From positions 1,479,418-1,543,417 of the forward strand of contig NZ_CP009687.1 in the NCBI RefSeq assembly GCF_001042715.1: DNA of 64,000 nt, read 5' to 3'. The stretch comes from Clostridium aceticum (GTDB lineage Bacteria > Bacillota > Clostridia > Peptostreptococcales > Natronincolaceae). A program made the translations under genes and the position numbers. The notes beneath the pieces were generated by a model, which worked only from the letters and a program-made list of their open reading frames with translations, searched no databases and was not told the DNA's origin. Shown here in pieces: positions 54,457-62,322 of this stretch (position 1 is the first letter of the stretch; each line of letters starts with the position of its first letter).

Positions 54457-56172
54457 ATGGATAAAAAAGAAGTCAGTAAAGTTTTAGAAGAAATAGGTAT
54501 TTTACTAGAAATACAAGGAGAAAATCCCTTTAAGACGAGAGCATATTTTAATGGTGCTAGAATAATAGAGCTTCTACGAGAGGATATAAAAATTTTAGTA
54601 GAAGAAAACAGACTAGGGGAGATCAAGGGTATAGGAAAGGCTTTGCAGGAAAAAATATCAGAACTTGTCATGACAGGCAGGCTGCAATACTATGAGGAAT
54701 TAAAATCACAAATTCCTGAAGGTGTATTTGATTTGCTTAAAGTACCAGGTCTGGGGCCTAAAAAAGTAAAGCTTTTATATAGCGAATTAGCTATCAAAAA
54801 CTTGGGAGAGCTAGAGTATGCATGCTTAGAAAATCGTCTTCTTCATCTAAAGGGTTTCGGAGAAAAGACACAAAATAAGATGCTAGAGGGGATTGACCAC
54901 TTAAAAAAATATAGAGGTCAACATTTAGTATCTACAGGGATGCTTTTTAGCAAACCAATTTTAGAAAAACTACAAAACCACAAAGAAATCATAAGGGTAA
55001 GTGTAGCAGGAAGCATAAGAAGAAAAAAAGAATTGATTAAAGATATTGATATCATTGGCAGTTGTCTGCAAGACAAAAGAGAAGAGATCATGGAGGATTT
55101 TACTTCCTTTGAAGAAATAGAAAGGGTAATAACTAAGGGAAATACGAAATCCAGTGTACTTTTAACCTCGGGGATCAATGTAGATTTAAGGCTAGTGGAG
55201 GATGAGGAATATCCCACAGCACTACATCACTTTACCGGCAGCAAAGAACACAATACAGCCATACGACATAGAGCAAAAAATTTAGGGCTAAAGGTAAATG
55301 AATACGGTATTTTTCGGGATGATGATAGAATAAAGGTACAGGATGAGGAAAGTTTCTTTCAGGTATTGCAGCTGCAATATATTCCCCCAGAACTGAGGGA
55401 AAATGATGGAGAAATAAAGGCAGCAGAAGCAGGCCAGATCCCTGAATTAATTGACTTGAAAGATGTTAAGGGAGTATTTCATGTACATAGCAGTTATAGT
55501 GATGGAGTAAATTCTATTGAAGAGCTAGTAAAGGTAGCTATAGATAAAGGATTTCAATACGTCGGTATATCAGATCATAGTAAAACAGCTGTCTATGCTA
55601 ATGGACTCAAGGAAAAAGCCATAGAAAAACAGCATGAAGAGATTCAGCAGTTAAGAGAAAAATATCCGCAAATTAAAATATTTAAAGGGATTGAATCAGA
55701 TATTCTTCCAGATGGGTCCTTGGACTATGATGATGAAATATTGTCCAGCTTTGATTATATTATTGGTTCCATCCACTCTCACTTTAATATGGATAGAGAA
55801 GCTATGACCAATCGGATGAAAAGGGCTGTAGAAAACAAATATTTAACCATTTTAGGCCATCCAACAGGAAGGTTGTTGCTGTCTAGGAAAGCCTATGACC
55901 TGGATATAGAAGCTATCATCGAAGCTTGTAGCATCAATAAGGTTGCCATTGAAATTAACAGCAATCCCCATAGATTGGACTTAGACTGGAGAATGTGCAA
56001 ATATGCTAAGGAAAAAGGGGTAAGACTGGTGATTGAACCAGATGCCCACAGAATTTCTGGTTTTGACGATGTTGTCTATGGCATCGGTATCGCAAGAAAA
56101 GGTTGGCTGGAGGCGAAGGATGTTTTAAACTGTAAAGAGGCAGAAGAAGTGAGTAAACTATTTAATAAATAG
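54457..56172 (+). CDS. polX: DNA polymerase X with PHP exonuclease domain
   Basis: 571-residue bacterial family X polymerase for gap filling in base-excision repair. Two helix-hairpin-helix units (GEIKGIGKALQEKISEL, LKVPGLGPKKVKLLY), polymerase palm with GSIRRKKELIKDIDII (metal-binding DxD), then a C-terminal PHP 3'-5' exonuclease domain (FHVHSSYSDGVNS, ISDHSKT, GSIHSH, GHPTGR, EPDAH). All metal-site histidines and aspartates appear present. It is transcribed alone. Confidence 0.96.
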   Translation: MDKKEVSKVLEEIGILLEIQGENPFKTRAYFNGARIIELLREDIKILVEENRLGEIKGIGKALQEKISELVMTGRLQYYEELKSQIPEGVFDLLKVPGLGPKKVKLLYSELAIKNLGELEYACLENRLLHLKGFGEKTQNKMLEGIDHLKKYRGQHLVSTGMLFSKPILEKLQNHKEIIRVSVAGSIRRKKELIKDIDIIGSCLQDKREEIMEDFTSFEEIERVITKGNTKSSVLLTSGINVDLRLVEDEEYPTALHHFTGSKEHNTAIRHRAKNLGLKVNEYGIFRDDDRIKVQDEESFFQVLQLQYIPPELRENDGEIKAAEAGQIPELIDLKDVKGVFHVHSSYSDGVNSIEELVKVAIDKGFQYVGISDHSKTAVYANGLKEKAIEKQHEEIQQLREKYPQIKIFKGIESDILPDGSLDYDDEILSSFDYIIGSIHSHFNMDREAMTNRMKRAVENKYLTILGHPTGRLLLSRKAYDLDIEAIIEACSINKVAIEINSNPHRLDLDWRMCKYAKEKGVRLVIEPDAHRISGFDDVVYGIGIARKGWLEAKDVLNCKEAEEVSKLFNK

Positions 56173-56190
56173 GCTTTACTACATAGAAAG

Positions 56191-56232
56191 CCAGCACATA
56201 CAAAGGTAATTAAGCGTGTGCTGGGTTCTTGT
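56191..56232. terminator. Terminator between polX and the SpoVB-like gene
   Basis: CCAGCACA (56191-56198) pairs with TGTGCTGG (56217-56224), followed by GTTCTTGTTTT. It lies between convergent genes. Confidence 0.75.
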
Positions 56233-56233
56233 T

Positions 56234-57784
56234 TTAATCTTTGATGCTTTCTATTAAATGTTTTAAATCAAAGGTTTTGGTTATAAGTAGTAGTATAAGG
56301 TACAAGCTGGCCCCTACTAAAGAGGAGATAATTGTACTCAGTCCATTGCTGTGTGAAAAGATATAAAAAGCTTTATAACTATAGACCATAGAAATAATCA
56401 TTAAAATAGATGCCAAAGCTGGCTTCAATATAGATTGTATCAAAGGCAAATCGATTTTAATATATTTCATTAGCGTAATAAGATTTAAGGCGAAAATAGT
56501 AAAAGTAGATAGTAAAAAACCTATAAAAAAACCATAGATACCGTATTTAGGATTAGGGATTAAAAAGTAAGTACAATAAAGCTGTAATAACATACCTAAC
56601 AAGTAATTAATGGTGGTAATTACTTGTTTTCCCATACCGTGTAAAATACCTGATAATGTATGCTGCATGCAGAGGAAGACGGTACCATAGCTGATGAGAG
56701 AAAGATATTTACCTACATCTTCATGGTTGTAGACCAATTCAGCAAGGTGGTTGCCGAAAATCACATAAACAATTGTAGTAGGGATAGCAATCAATAAAGT
56801 AATCCTAAGGGCTAAGCTGGACTTGTATTCTACATCTTTGAAGTTATTCACTGCTAACTGTTCTGAAATATTAGGAATGATATTGATCACCAATGCAGTG
56901 GTCACAGTAAAGGGCAAAAACAATAAAGGCATCGCCATTCCTGATATTTTTCCAAAGGTTTCGATGGCAGCTGTTGAAGAATAACCGGCTACCTGTAGTC
57001 TTTGAGGAATAAGGATGGAGTTTACTGTTTGCATTCCTACTGCAATTAATCGGCTTAAGGTAATAGGAACAGCAACGTACATCAGGTGATTCAATATTTC
57101 AACAGAAGAATCACTATAAACCTTTAAAAAATGAGATTTCGTTGCTATTTTTTTAAAATTAAATCTAAACACCAAATAAAGAAGACCAAAAATTTCTCCT
57201 ATTGAAATACCAATAATGGCAATGGTAGCTGCCGCCATAGGATTTGAAGGGGTTTTGTAATAAAGGTAAGACAACACAAAGGCAATACGGCAAATTTGCT
57301 CGATGATTTGAGCAGTAGCAGCCGGTGCGATTTCTTTTAATCCATAGAAAAATCCTCTTAAAATGCTGGCAAAAGTGATGATGCCAATGGCAGGAATTGT
57401 CCATAGAACAGGATAATAGAGGGTTGGGTTTTTCAGCAGCTTATGAACAATGAAATCAATTTTTAGAGATACAAAAACTGAAAGTCCTAAGGCAGCTAAT
57501 CCCCCTAACAACAAGGAAAGAAACAATACCTTATAAATACCTTCTCGATTATGGACGGACTTTTCTTTAGCTACTAATTTGGAAACAGCAATGGGGATTC
57601 CAGCAGTTGGTATGGTGATGATTACCATAAGAAAGGGGAAAACCATCTGATATAAGCCAATAGCTGTAGCACCAATCATTCTTGAGAGAAAAATTTTGTA
57701 AATAAAACCAAGAGACCGGACGACTACGTTAACTAATGCCAATAAAATTGTACCAAAAATAAAGGATGATTTCTTCAAGGTCAT
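56234..57784 (-). CDS. Stage V sporulation protein B-like / MOP-superfamily flippase
   Basis: 516-residue membrane protein with about 14 helices, of the polysaccharide transporter branch that includes SpoVB, MurJ and YtgP/YkvU. The N-terminus LVNVVVRSLGFIYKIFLSRMIGATAIGLYQMVFPF and the block IPTAGIPIAVSKLVAKE are hallmarks. It probably flips lipid-linked cell-wall or cortex precursors. GAGGTGG lies close to ATG; TTG two codons later is an alternative start. SpoVB itself cannot be distinguished from its paralogues here. Confidence 0.9.
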   Translation of the reverse strand: MTLKKSSFIFGTILLALVNVVVRSLGFIYKIFLSRMIGATAIGLYQMVFPFLMVIITIPTAGIPIAVSKLVAKEKSVHNREGIYKVLFLSLLLGGLAALGLSVFVSLKIDFIVHKLLKNPTLYYPVLWTIPAIGIITFASILRGFFYGLKEIAPAATAQIIEQICRIAFVLSYLYYKTPSNPMAAATIAIIGISIGEIFGLLYLVFRFNFKKIATKSHFLKVYSDSSVEILNHLMYVAVPITLSRLIAVGMQTVNSILIPQRLQVAGYSSTAAIETFGKISGMAMPLLFLPFTVTTALVINIIPNISEQLAVNNFKDVEYKSSLALRITLLIAIPTTIVYVIFGNHLAELVYNHEDVGKYLSLISYGTVFLCMQHTLSGILHGMGKQVITTINYLLGMLLQLYCTYFLIPNPKYGIYGFFIGFLLSTFTIFALNLITLMKYIKIDLPLIQSILKPALASILMIISMVYSYKAFYIFSHSNGLSTIISSLVGASLYLILLLITKTFDLKHLIESIKD

Positions 57785-58118
57785 ACCACCTCAATAAATA
57801 AATTCATGATGATATTCAATAAATATTCTTCATCAGCAACGATTATTACAGGAAATATAAAGTATATTTTTAAAACAAAGAGAAAGAGATGGTTTTCTAG
57901 ACGGTTAAGAAGGTTGTGGGGGGATGTATGTTCACCAATAGACATATATATTTATATAAAATATAGGTGTATATCTTTAAAAATGAATCTTAATATACAC
58001 GATCTATGATCTTGTCTTTGGTCAAGGAGTGAGACAAGTGCTGCGAATATAGCTTTTAGCATATTGAAGTGCATAAAGGTATATGTCTATATAAAAGGGA
58101 GACTGATGGAGGTGCTAT
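57785..58118. other. Intergenic region without recognised features
   Basis: Divergent gap of 334 bases. An open frame of 67 codons (57806-58009) lacks a ribosome site and has unlikely composition. TATATTTATATAAAATATA-type repeats near 57945 are the only structure seen. A GGAGGTG ribosome site for the next gene is at its end. Confidence 0.5.
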
Positions 58119-58745
58119 ATGATTGATAAAATTCAAGGAATCATGATGAAGGAAGAATTTGATAAAAGCGTAGAAGAAAAAATAAAAGATGCTTCAGAAA
58201 CTTTTACCCTTGCTATGATAGATATTGATAACTTTGAAACAGTAAATAGTTATTATGGTGAAACAATAGGAGATAAAGTGATACAGAAAATAGCCTCTGT
58301 GTTGAAACAGAATCTTAGGTCTAATGATTTGGTAGGTAGATATAATAAAGATGAATTCTATGTGTTATTTAGTAATACTAACGCAGAAACAGGGTTGATC
58401 ATTATGGAGGAAATTAGGAGATATTTTGATGAGAATACTTTTCAGCTGAGTGATCGTAAACAGGATATGCGGATTAAAATAAGTGCCGGTATTGCCAATT
58501 TTCCTAGAGATGCTAAAAACTCCATAGAACTTTTTAGAGCCGCCGATAGTGCGCTCTTTAGAGCAAAGCGTGAGGGAAAAAACAGGGTGTGTTTAGCAGA
58601 AAATGAAAATATGGTTTTAAAGTCCAATTATTTTACGAAAACCCAGTTAGAACGATTAGGAGAGTTATCCAAAAAGACTGATAAAACAGAGGCTTTTTTA
58701 TTAAGAGAAGCACTAGACGATTTATTTGTAAAATACAGTAAATAA
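58119..58745 (+). CDS. GGDEF-like domain protein with altered signature and possible ribbon-helix-helix tail
   Basis: 208 residues, no membrane segment. The fold of diguanylate cyclase is clear (LAMIDIDNFETVNSYYGETIGDKVIQKIASVLKQNLRSNDLVGRY; ISAGIANFPRDAKNSIELFRAADSALFRAKREGKNRV), but the active-site loop reads NKDEF instead of GG(D/E)EF, so cyclase activity is doubtful; it may bind GTP or c-di-GMP. The last 45 residues (FTKTQLERLGELSKKTDKTEAFLLREALDDLFVKY) look like a ribbon-helix-helix DNA-binding unit. GGAGGTG precedes ATG. The zinc-ribbon gene follows 142 bases on. Confidence 0.85.
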   Translation: MIDKIQGIMMKEEFDKSVEEKIKDASETFTLAMIDIDNFETVNSYYGETIGDKVIQKIASVLKQNLRSNDLVGRYNKDEFYVLFSNTNAETGLIIMEEIRRYFDENTFQLSDRKQDMRIKISAGIANFPRDAKNSIELFRAADSALFRAKREGKNRVCLAENENMVLKSNYFTKTQLERLGELSKKTDKTEAFLLREALDDLFVKYSK

Positions 58746-58887
58746 TGAAATGAATTTTAAGTTAAGTTTAAGTTTGAACTTGCTTATTTATAAGAAAGGT
58801 ATTAAAAACTTTTATGGGATAAGCATTGAATATACTTTATTAGCAGATAATAATCTTAAACACAAGATTAAAGGAGGTTTTGTCTGT

Positions 58888-59130
58888 ATGGAGATGGTTT
58901 GTCCTATATGCAATGGTTTATCAAGTTATGTGGTAAAGTGTCCTTTTTGTGATAGCAGTATGGAGGCTCAAGCAGCGGTTCAAGACTATTTTGACGACTA
59001 TAGTCCTTATTTAGATAAAGAAATTACACAAAAATTAGATGGTGTTTCAAAGGCTCAGTGCCTTCATATATTTTCTTGCCCTCAATGTCATCGTGACAAG
59101 AGAATTCCTATTGATAGAGTTCTTATGTAG
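58888..59130 (+). CDS. Small zinc-ribbon protein
   Basis: 80 residues with CPICNGLSSYVVKCPFC at the start and CPQCHRD near the end, plus an extra Cys (AQCLHIFSC), enough for one or two zinc sites. AAAGGAGG lies about 9 bases before ATG 58888; the in-frame ATG at 58750 has no such site and would add 46 residues of unlikely sequence. The function is unknown; the acidic middle (DYFDDYSPYLDKE) is distinctive. Confidence 0.8.
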   Translation: MEMVCPICNGLSSYVVKCPFCDSSMEAQAAVQDYFDDYSPYLDKEITQKLDGVSKAQCLHIFSCPQCHRDKRIPIDRVLM

Positions 59131-59244
59131 AAGTGTCATCATAGAAAAAACAGGCAGAGAATAACTGATTGCAATATTAAGAAGGAAGGAATATAATAAG
59201 AATAGCTTATGGTATTATTGATCCTATGCAAAGGGGGTAGTATA

Positions 59245-59937
59245 GTGGAGGAAAACAACAAACAAATCAAAAAAGTAAAATATGTACCAGAAATTAAAGG
59301 TGTTTTAAGAAGTAATTATATTGAGCTACCTACTTGTATTGCAGAAGCTAGTGGTATAAAAATCTTTGGTAAAAGAATGAAGTCCATCTTATTTAGTACA
59401 GATGTCGCTATCATTAAAAATACCAATGCAGATGCGGTAATTGCGGTATATCCCTTTACACCACAATTACTGATTACCCAGGCCTTAATGCTGGCTTCAG
59501 ATGTACCTGTTTTTTGTGGTGTAGGAGGAGGATTAACTACAGGAAAAAGATGCATAAATATAGCACTTCATGCGGAGTTCCAAGGGGCCATAGGTGTTGT
59601 TTTAAATAAACCTACTCCGAATGAAATCGTAACAGAGCTTAAAAATACAATAGATGTCCCTGTAGTCATTACAGTTGTATCGGAGGATGAAGATTTTCAA
59701 GGAAGACTTGAGGCAGGAGCAGATATTTTAAATGTTTCTGGAGCGGGTAAAACAGCGGAAATCGTAAAAAAAATTCGAGAAGTCAGCAGTACTGTACCAA
59801 TTATAGCTACAGGCGGTAATAGCAGAGAATCTATTTTAAGAACCATTGAAGCTGGGGCAAATGCTATTACTTATACACCACCTTCAACTGCGGAGATATT
59901 CAGTGAAGCAATGAAAAAATATAGAGGACAACTCTAA
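59245..59937 (+). CDS. TIM-barrel protein of unknown reaction
   Basis: 230 residues with alternating strand/helix units and phosphate-binding glycine motifs of a (beta/alpha)8 barrel: VPVFCGVGGGLTTGKR, RLEAGADILNVSGAGKTAEIV and IIATGGNSRESILRTIEAGANAITYTPP. It resembles the HisA/ThiG/NanE group without matching one, and is often annotated only as a hydrolase or barrel protein. GTG 59245 is chosen: GGGGG is 7 bases upstream, whereas ATG 59209 lacks a site. Confidence 0.8.
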   Translation: MEENNKQIKKVKYVPEIKGVLRSNYIELPTCIAEASGIKIFGKRMKSILFSTDVAIIKNTNADAVIAVYPFTPQLLITQALMLASDVPVFCGVGGGLTTGKRCINIALHAEFQGAIGVVLNKPTPNEIVTELKNTIDVPVVITVVSEDEDFQGRLEAGADILNVSGAGKTAEIVKKIREVSSTVPIIATGGNSRESILRTIEAGANAITYTPPSTAEIFSEAMKKYRGQL

Positions 59938-59944
59938 AATAAAG

Positions 59945-59989
59945 AAAACAGCTAGAAGGGAGCATATCAATTTCTTAGCTGTTTTTTTA
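59945..59989 (+). terminator. Terminator after the TIM-barrel gene
   Basis: AAAACAGCTAGAA (59945-59957) pairs with TTCTTAGCTGTTTT (59972-59985) with one bulge, then TTTTA. Confidence 0.88.
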
Positions 59990-60013
59990 TTTAAACTTTT
60001 TTCTTTTAGGGTT

Positions 60014-60052
60014 AAAATCCCCACCCCTAAGCGTTAGCGTAGGTGGTTTTTT
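60014..60052. terminator. Second hairpin terminator between convergent genes
   Basis: CCACC (60021-60025) pairs with GGTGG (60042-60046), with CTA..TAG and GCG..CGC inside, followed by TTTTTT on the plus strand; the minus strand has GGATTTT. It serves the histidinol-phosphatase gene as well. Confidence 0.7.
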
Positions 60053-60861
60053 CAAATCAGCAACTTATCGATACTGTGAAAACGAGGCTTCATTTCTTTA
60101 AAAGTAGTAATATATTGAAAGCCTATTGTTTTAAGTTGGTTTAAAGCATCATGAAAATCAAAGGCTACATGATGAGGATAATGGGCATCAGAACCTAAAG
60201 TGATAATTTCTCCTCCAAGACGATGATATAATTCTATAATATCAATGGAAGGATGATAGTTCCCTAAGTTATAACGAATACCAGAGGTATTTACTTCAAT
60301 ACCTTTACCCTTTTCAATAAGCTTTTTCAAAATAGCAGTTGTAAATACCTCATAAGCTTCCAACTGAAGAGGAAGATCAAAGCCTCCGTAGCGTTTGATA
60401 ATATCTAGATGTCCCAGTACGCTGTAACCATCATAATTATTTACTACATCCTCTAATTCATTGAAATAAATTTCGTAAGCTTTTTCTTGGGTTTTTCCAT
60501 CAAAAAAGTTGTTTAGAAATAATTCTGACTTTTCAACAGAATGTATAGAAGCAATAACGAAGTCAAAATCATATTTTTCTACATCTTCTTTGCATCTGTC
60601 TAGAATATGGGGTTGCACCCCCATTTCTATCCCTTTATTTATAATAATTTTACCAGCATATTTATCCTGACAAGCTTGTATTGATAAAAAGTACTCACGA
60701 TAGTCAAATTTATAGTCGTTACCATTACCATCATAGTCATAGTCCATATGATCTGTAAAACAAATTTCCTTCAAACCCTTCTGGATTGCAGATTCAACAG
60801 CTTCTTCCATTTGCATGAATCCATCTGGGGAAAAGTTGCTGTGGATGTGAAAATCGTACAT
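60052..60861 (-). CDS. PHP-family histidinol-phosphatase
   Basis: 269-residue metal-dependent phosphatase of the HisK/HisJ type, converting histidinol phosphate to histidinol. PHP motifs: MYDFHIHSNFSPDG, FTDHMDYD, GIEMGVQ, ASIHSVE, LGHLDIIKRYG, EVNTSG and GSDAHYPHHV; all ligands for the tri-metal site are visible. No his operon surrounds it, as is usual for this type in Firmicutes. GGGAGGCAATC precedes ATG. Confidence 0.92.
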   Translation of the reverse strand: MYDFHIHSNFSPDGFMQMEEAVESAIQKGLKEICFTDHMDYDYDGNGNDYKFDYREYFLSIQACQDKYAGKIIINKGIEMGVQPHILDRCKEDVEKYDFDFVIASIHSVEKSELFLNNFFDGKTQEKAYEIYFNELEDVVNNYDGYSVLGHLDIIKRYGGFDLPLQLEAYEVFTTAILKKLIEKGKGIEVNTSGIRYNLGNYHPSIDIIELYHRLGGEIITLGSDAHYPHHVAFDFHDALNQLKTIGFQYITTFKEMKPRFHSIDKLLI

Positions 60862-60939
60862 TAAGATTGCCTCCCTAACTATTTATAGTTTATCATCACA
60901 CTTTATTTTATCTCTATCTAGTGATGAAGTCAAAGGCAT

Positions 60940-62157
60940 CTATAGCTTTTCTCTTTTCAGAGGCATGCTCATACAACGAGGGCCTCCACGGCCACGGGAC
61001 AGTTCATAGGATTCAAACTCTAGAACCTCAACCCCATGCTTTCTTAAAGCGGCATTAGTGACATGATTACGATCGTAGCAAATAACTTTCCCAGGAGAAA
61101 TTGCTAAGGTATTGCTGCCATCGCTCCATTGTTCCCTACTGGCAGCAATGACATCGCCATTTCCACATGGAATCAAGTCTACAGCAGGAAGATTCAAATA
61201 TTTTTTCAATATAGAAGAAAGTTCACTAGCTTCATAGGTAATCTTGAGTTCTGTTCCTTTAGATATGCTATAGACATCCAAAGGAGATACAATGCCTGGG
61301 TAAATTGTAAATTTATCATGATCTACCATAGTAAAAACTGTATCTAGATGCATATAGGCGCGGGTTTTAGGGATGTCAAAGGCAAGAACAGTATCAAAAG
61401 GCTCGTTAGAGTTAAAAATACTCTTTGCCATTTTTTCAATGGCAACAGCATCTGTCCGCTCACTGATACCCACAGCAACTATTTTTTCAGAGAGCACTAA
61501 TAAATCCCCACCTTCGATAGGGTGACTCTTATCCCGGTTGTACCAGCGAGGAATATTTTGAAATCGTGGATGATGATCGAATAAATATTTTGCAAATAAG
61601 GTTTCCCTATTTCTGGTTTTGCTATGCATAACGTTTAAAGTAACGCCTTCACCGATAGAAGCAAAGGGGTCTCTTTGAAAATATAAGTTAGGAATTGGAT
61701 CTAGATAAAATGGATAAGGATTTCTTACCATATCCCCTAAAGACTTGGGTTTGATAGCAGCTAGTTCCTCTGTTCGTACCCCAGCAATACATTTTCGAAC
61801 CATTTCAAGAGGAGACATAGTAGAAAAAAATTCTCTTAAAGCTTCCCGAATACCTTCTGTTCCAACGGGACCTTCATCCATAAAATCCTCTAAAAAACCA
61901 TCTCGAACTTCTTGAGATTCTAATATTTCTGCCATCAATTCTGTAAGATATAAAACCTCTGTCCCCTCCTGCCTTAAGATACCTGCAAACTGATCATGTT
62001 CTTTGCAAGCTTGCTTTAAGTAAGCAATTTCGTCAAATAGCAACCTTCTTAAGTAATCTGGTACAATGTTTTCAATTTCTTCCCCAGGACAATGAAGCAA
62101 TACACTCTTTAATTGGCCTATTTCATTATAAACAGAAATTCCTTCGTGATTTCCCAT
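60940..62157 (-). CDS. arcA: Arginine deiminase
   Basis: 405-residue enzyme that turns arginine into citrulline and ammonia. Guanidino-modifying fold with FQRDPFASIGEGV, EGGDLLVL, HLDTVFTMVD and the catalytic Cys in GRGGPRCMSMPLKR near the C-terminus; length and ends are standard. ATG 62157 follows GGAAAGGA by about 9 bases; the in-frame GTG at 62181 precedes that site. arcB and arcC are not adjacent, so the rest of the pathway must be elsewhere or it serves another role. Confidence 0.95.
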   Translation of the reverse strand: MGNHEGISVYNEIGQLKSVLLHCPGEEIENIVPDYLRRLLFDEIAYLKQACKEHDQFAGILRQEGTEVLYLTELMAEILESQEVRDGFLEDFMDEGPVGTEGIREALREFFSTMSPLEMVRKCIAGVRTEELAAIKPKSLGDMVRNPYPFYLDPIPNLYFQRDPFASIGEGVTLNVMHSKTRNRETLFAKYLFDHHPRFQNIPRWYNRDKSHPIEGGDLLVLSEKIVAVGISERTDAVAIEKMAKSIFNSNEPFDTVLAFDIPKTRAYMHLDTVFTMVDHDKFTIYPGIVSPLDVYSISKGTELKITYEASELSSILKKYLNLPAVDLIPCGNGDVIAASREQWSDGSNTLAISPGKVICYDRNHVTNAALRKHGVEVLEFESYELSRGRGGPRCMSMPLKREKL

Positions 62158-62322
62158 GACTATTCTATCCTTTCCATACACTTATTTTGCTCTCAAACAT
62201 TATATTTAAAGTTTACTTATATTACGTATAGTGTTACAAATTTATAGTAGGATTATAAGCAGAGATAAAAGAAAAATATCATAGAATATATAAAAAATAT
62301 CATAGAAAAGAGAATCTTTCCA

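Noticed and set aside
57806-58009. 67-codon open frame
   Set aside because: No ribosome site, odd composition (YIYIKYR), and it overlaps an AT repeat.
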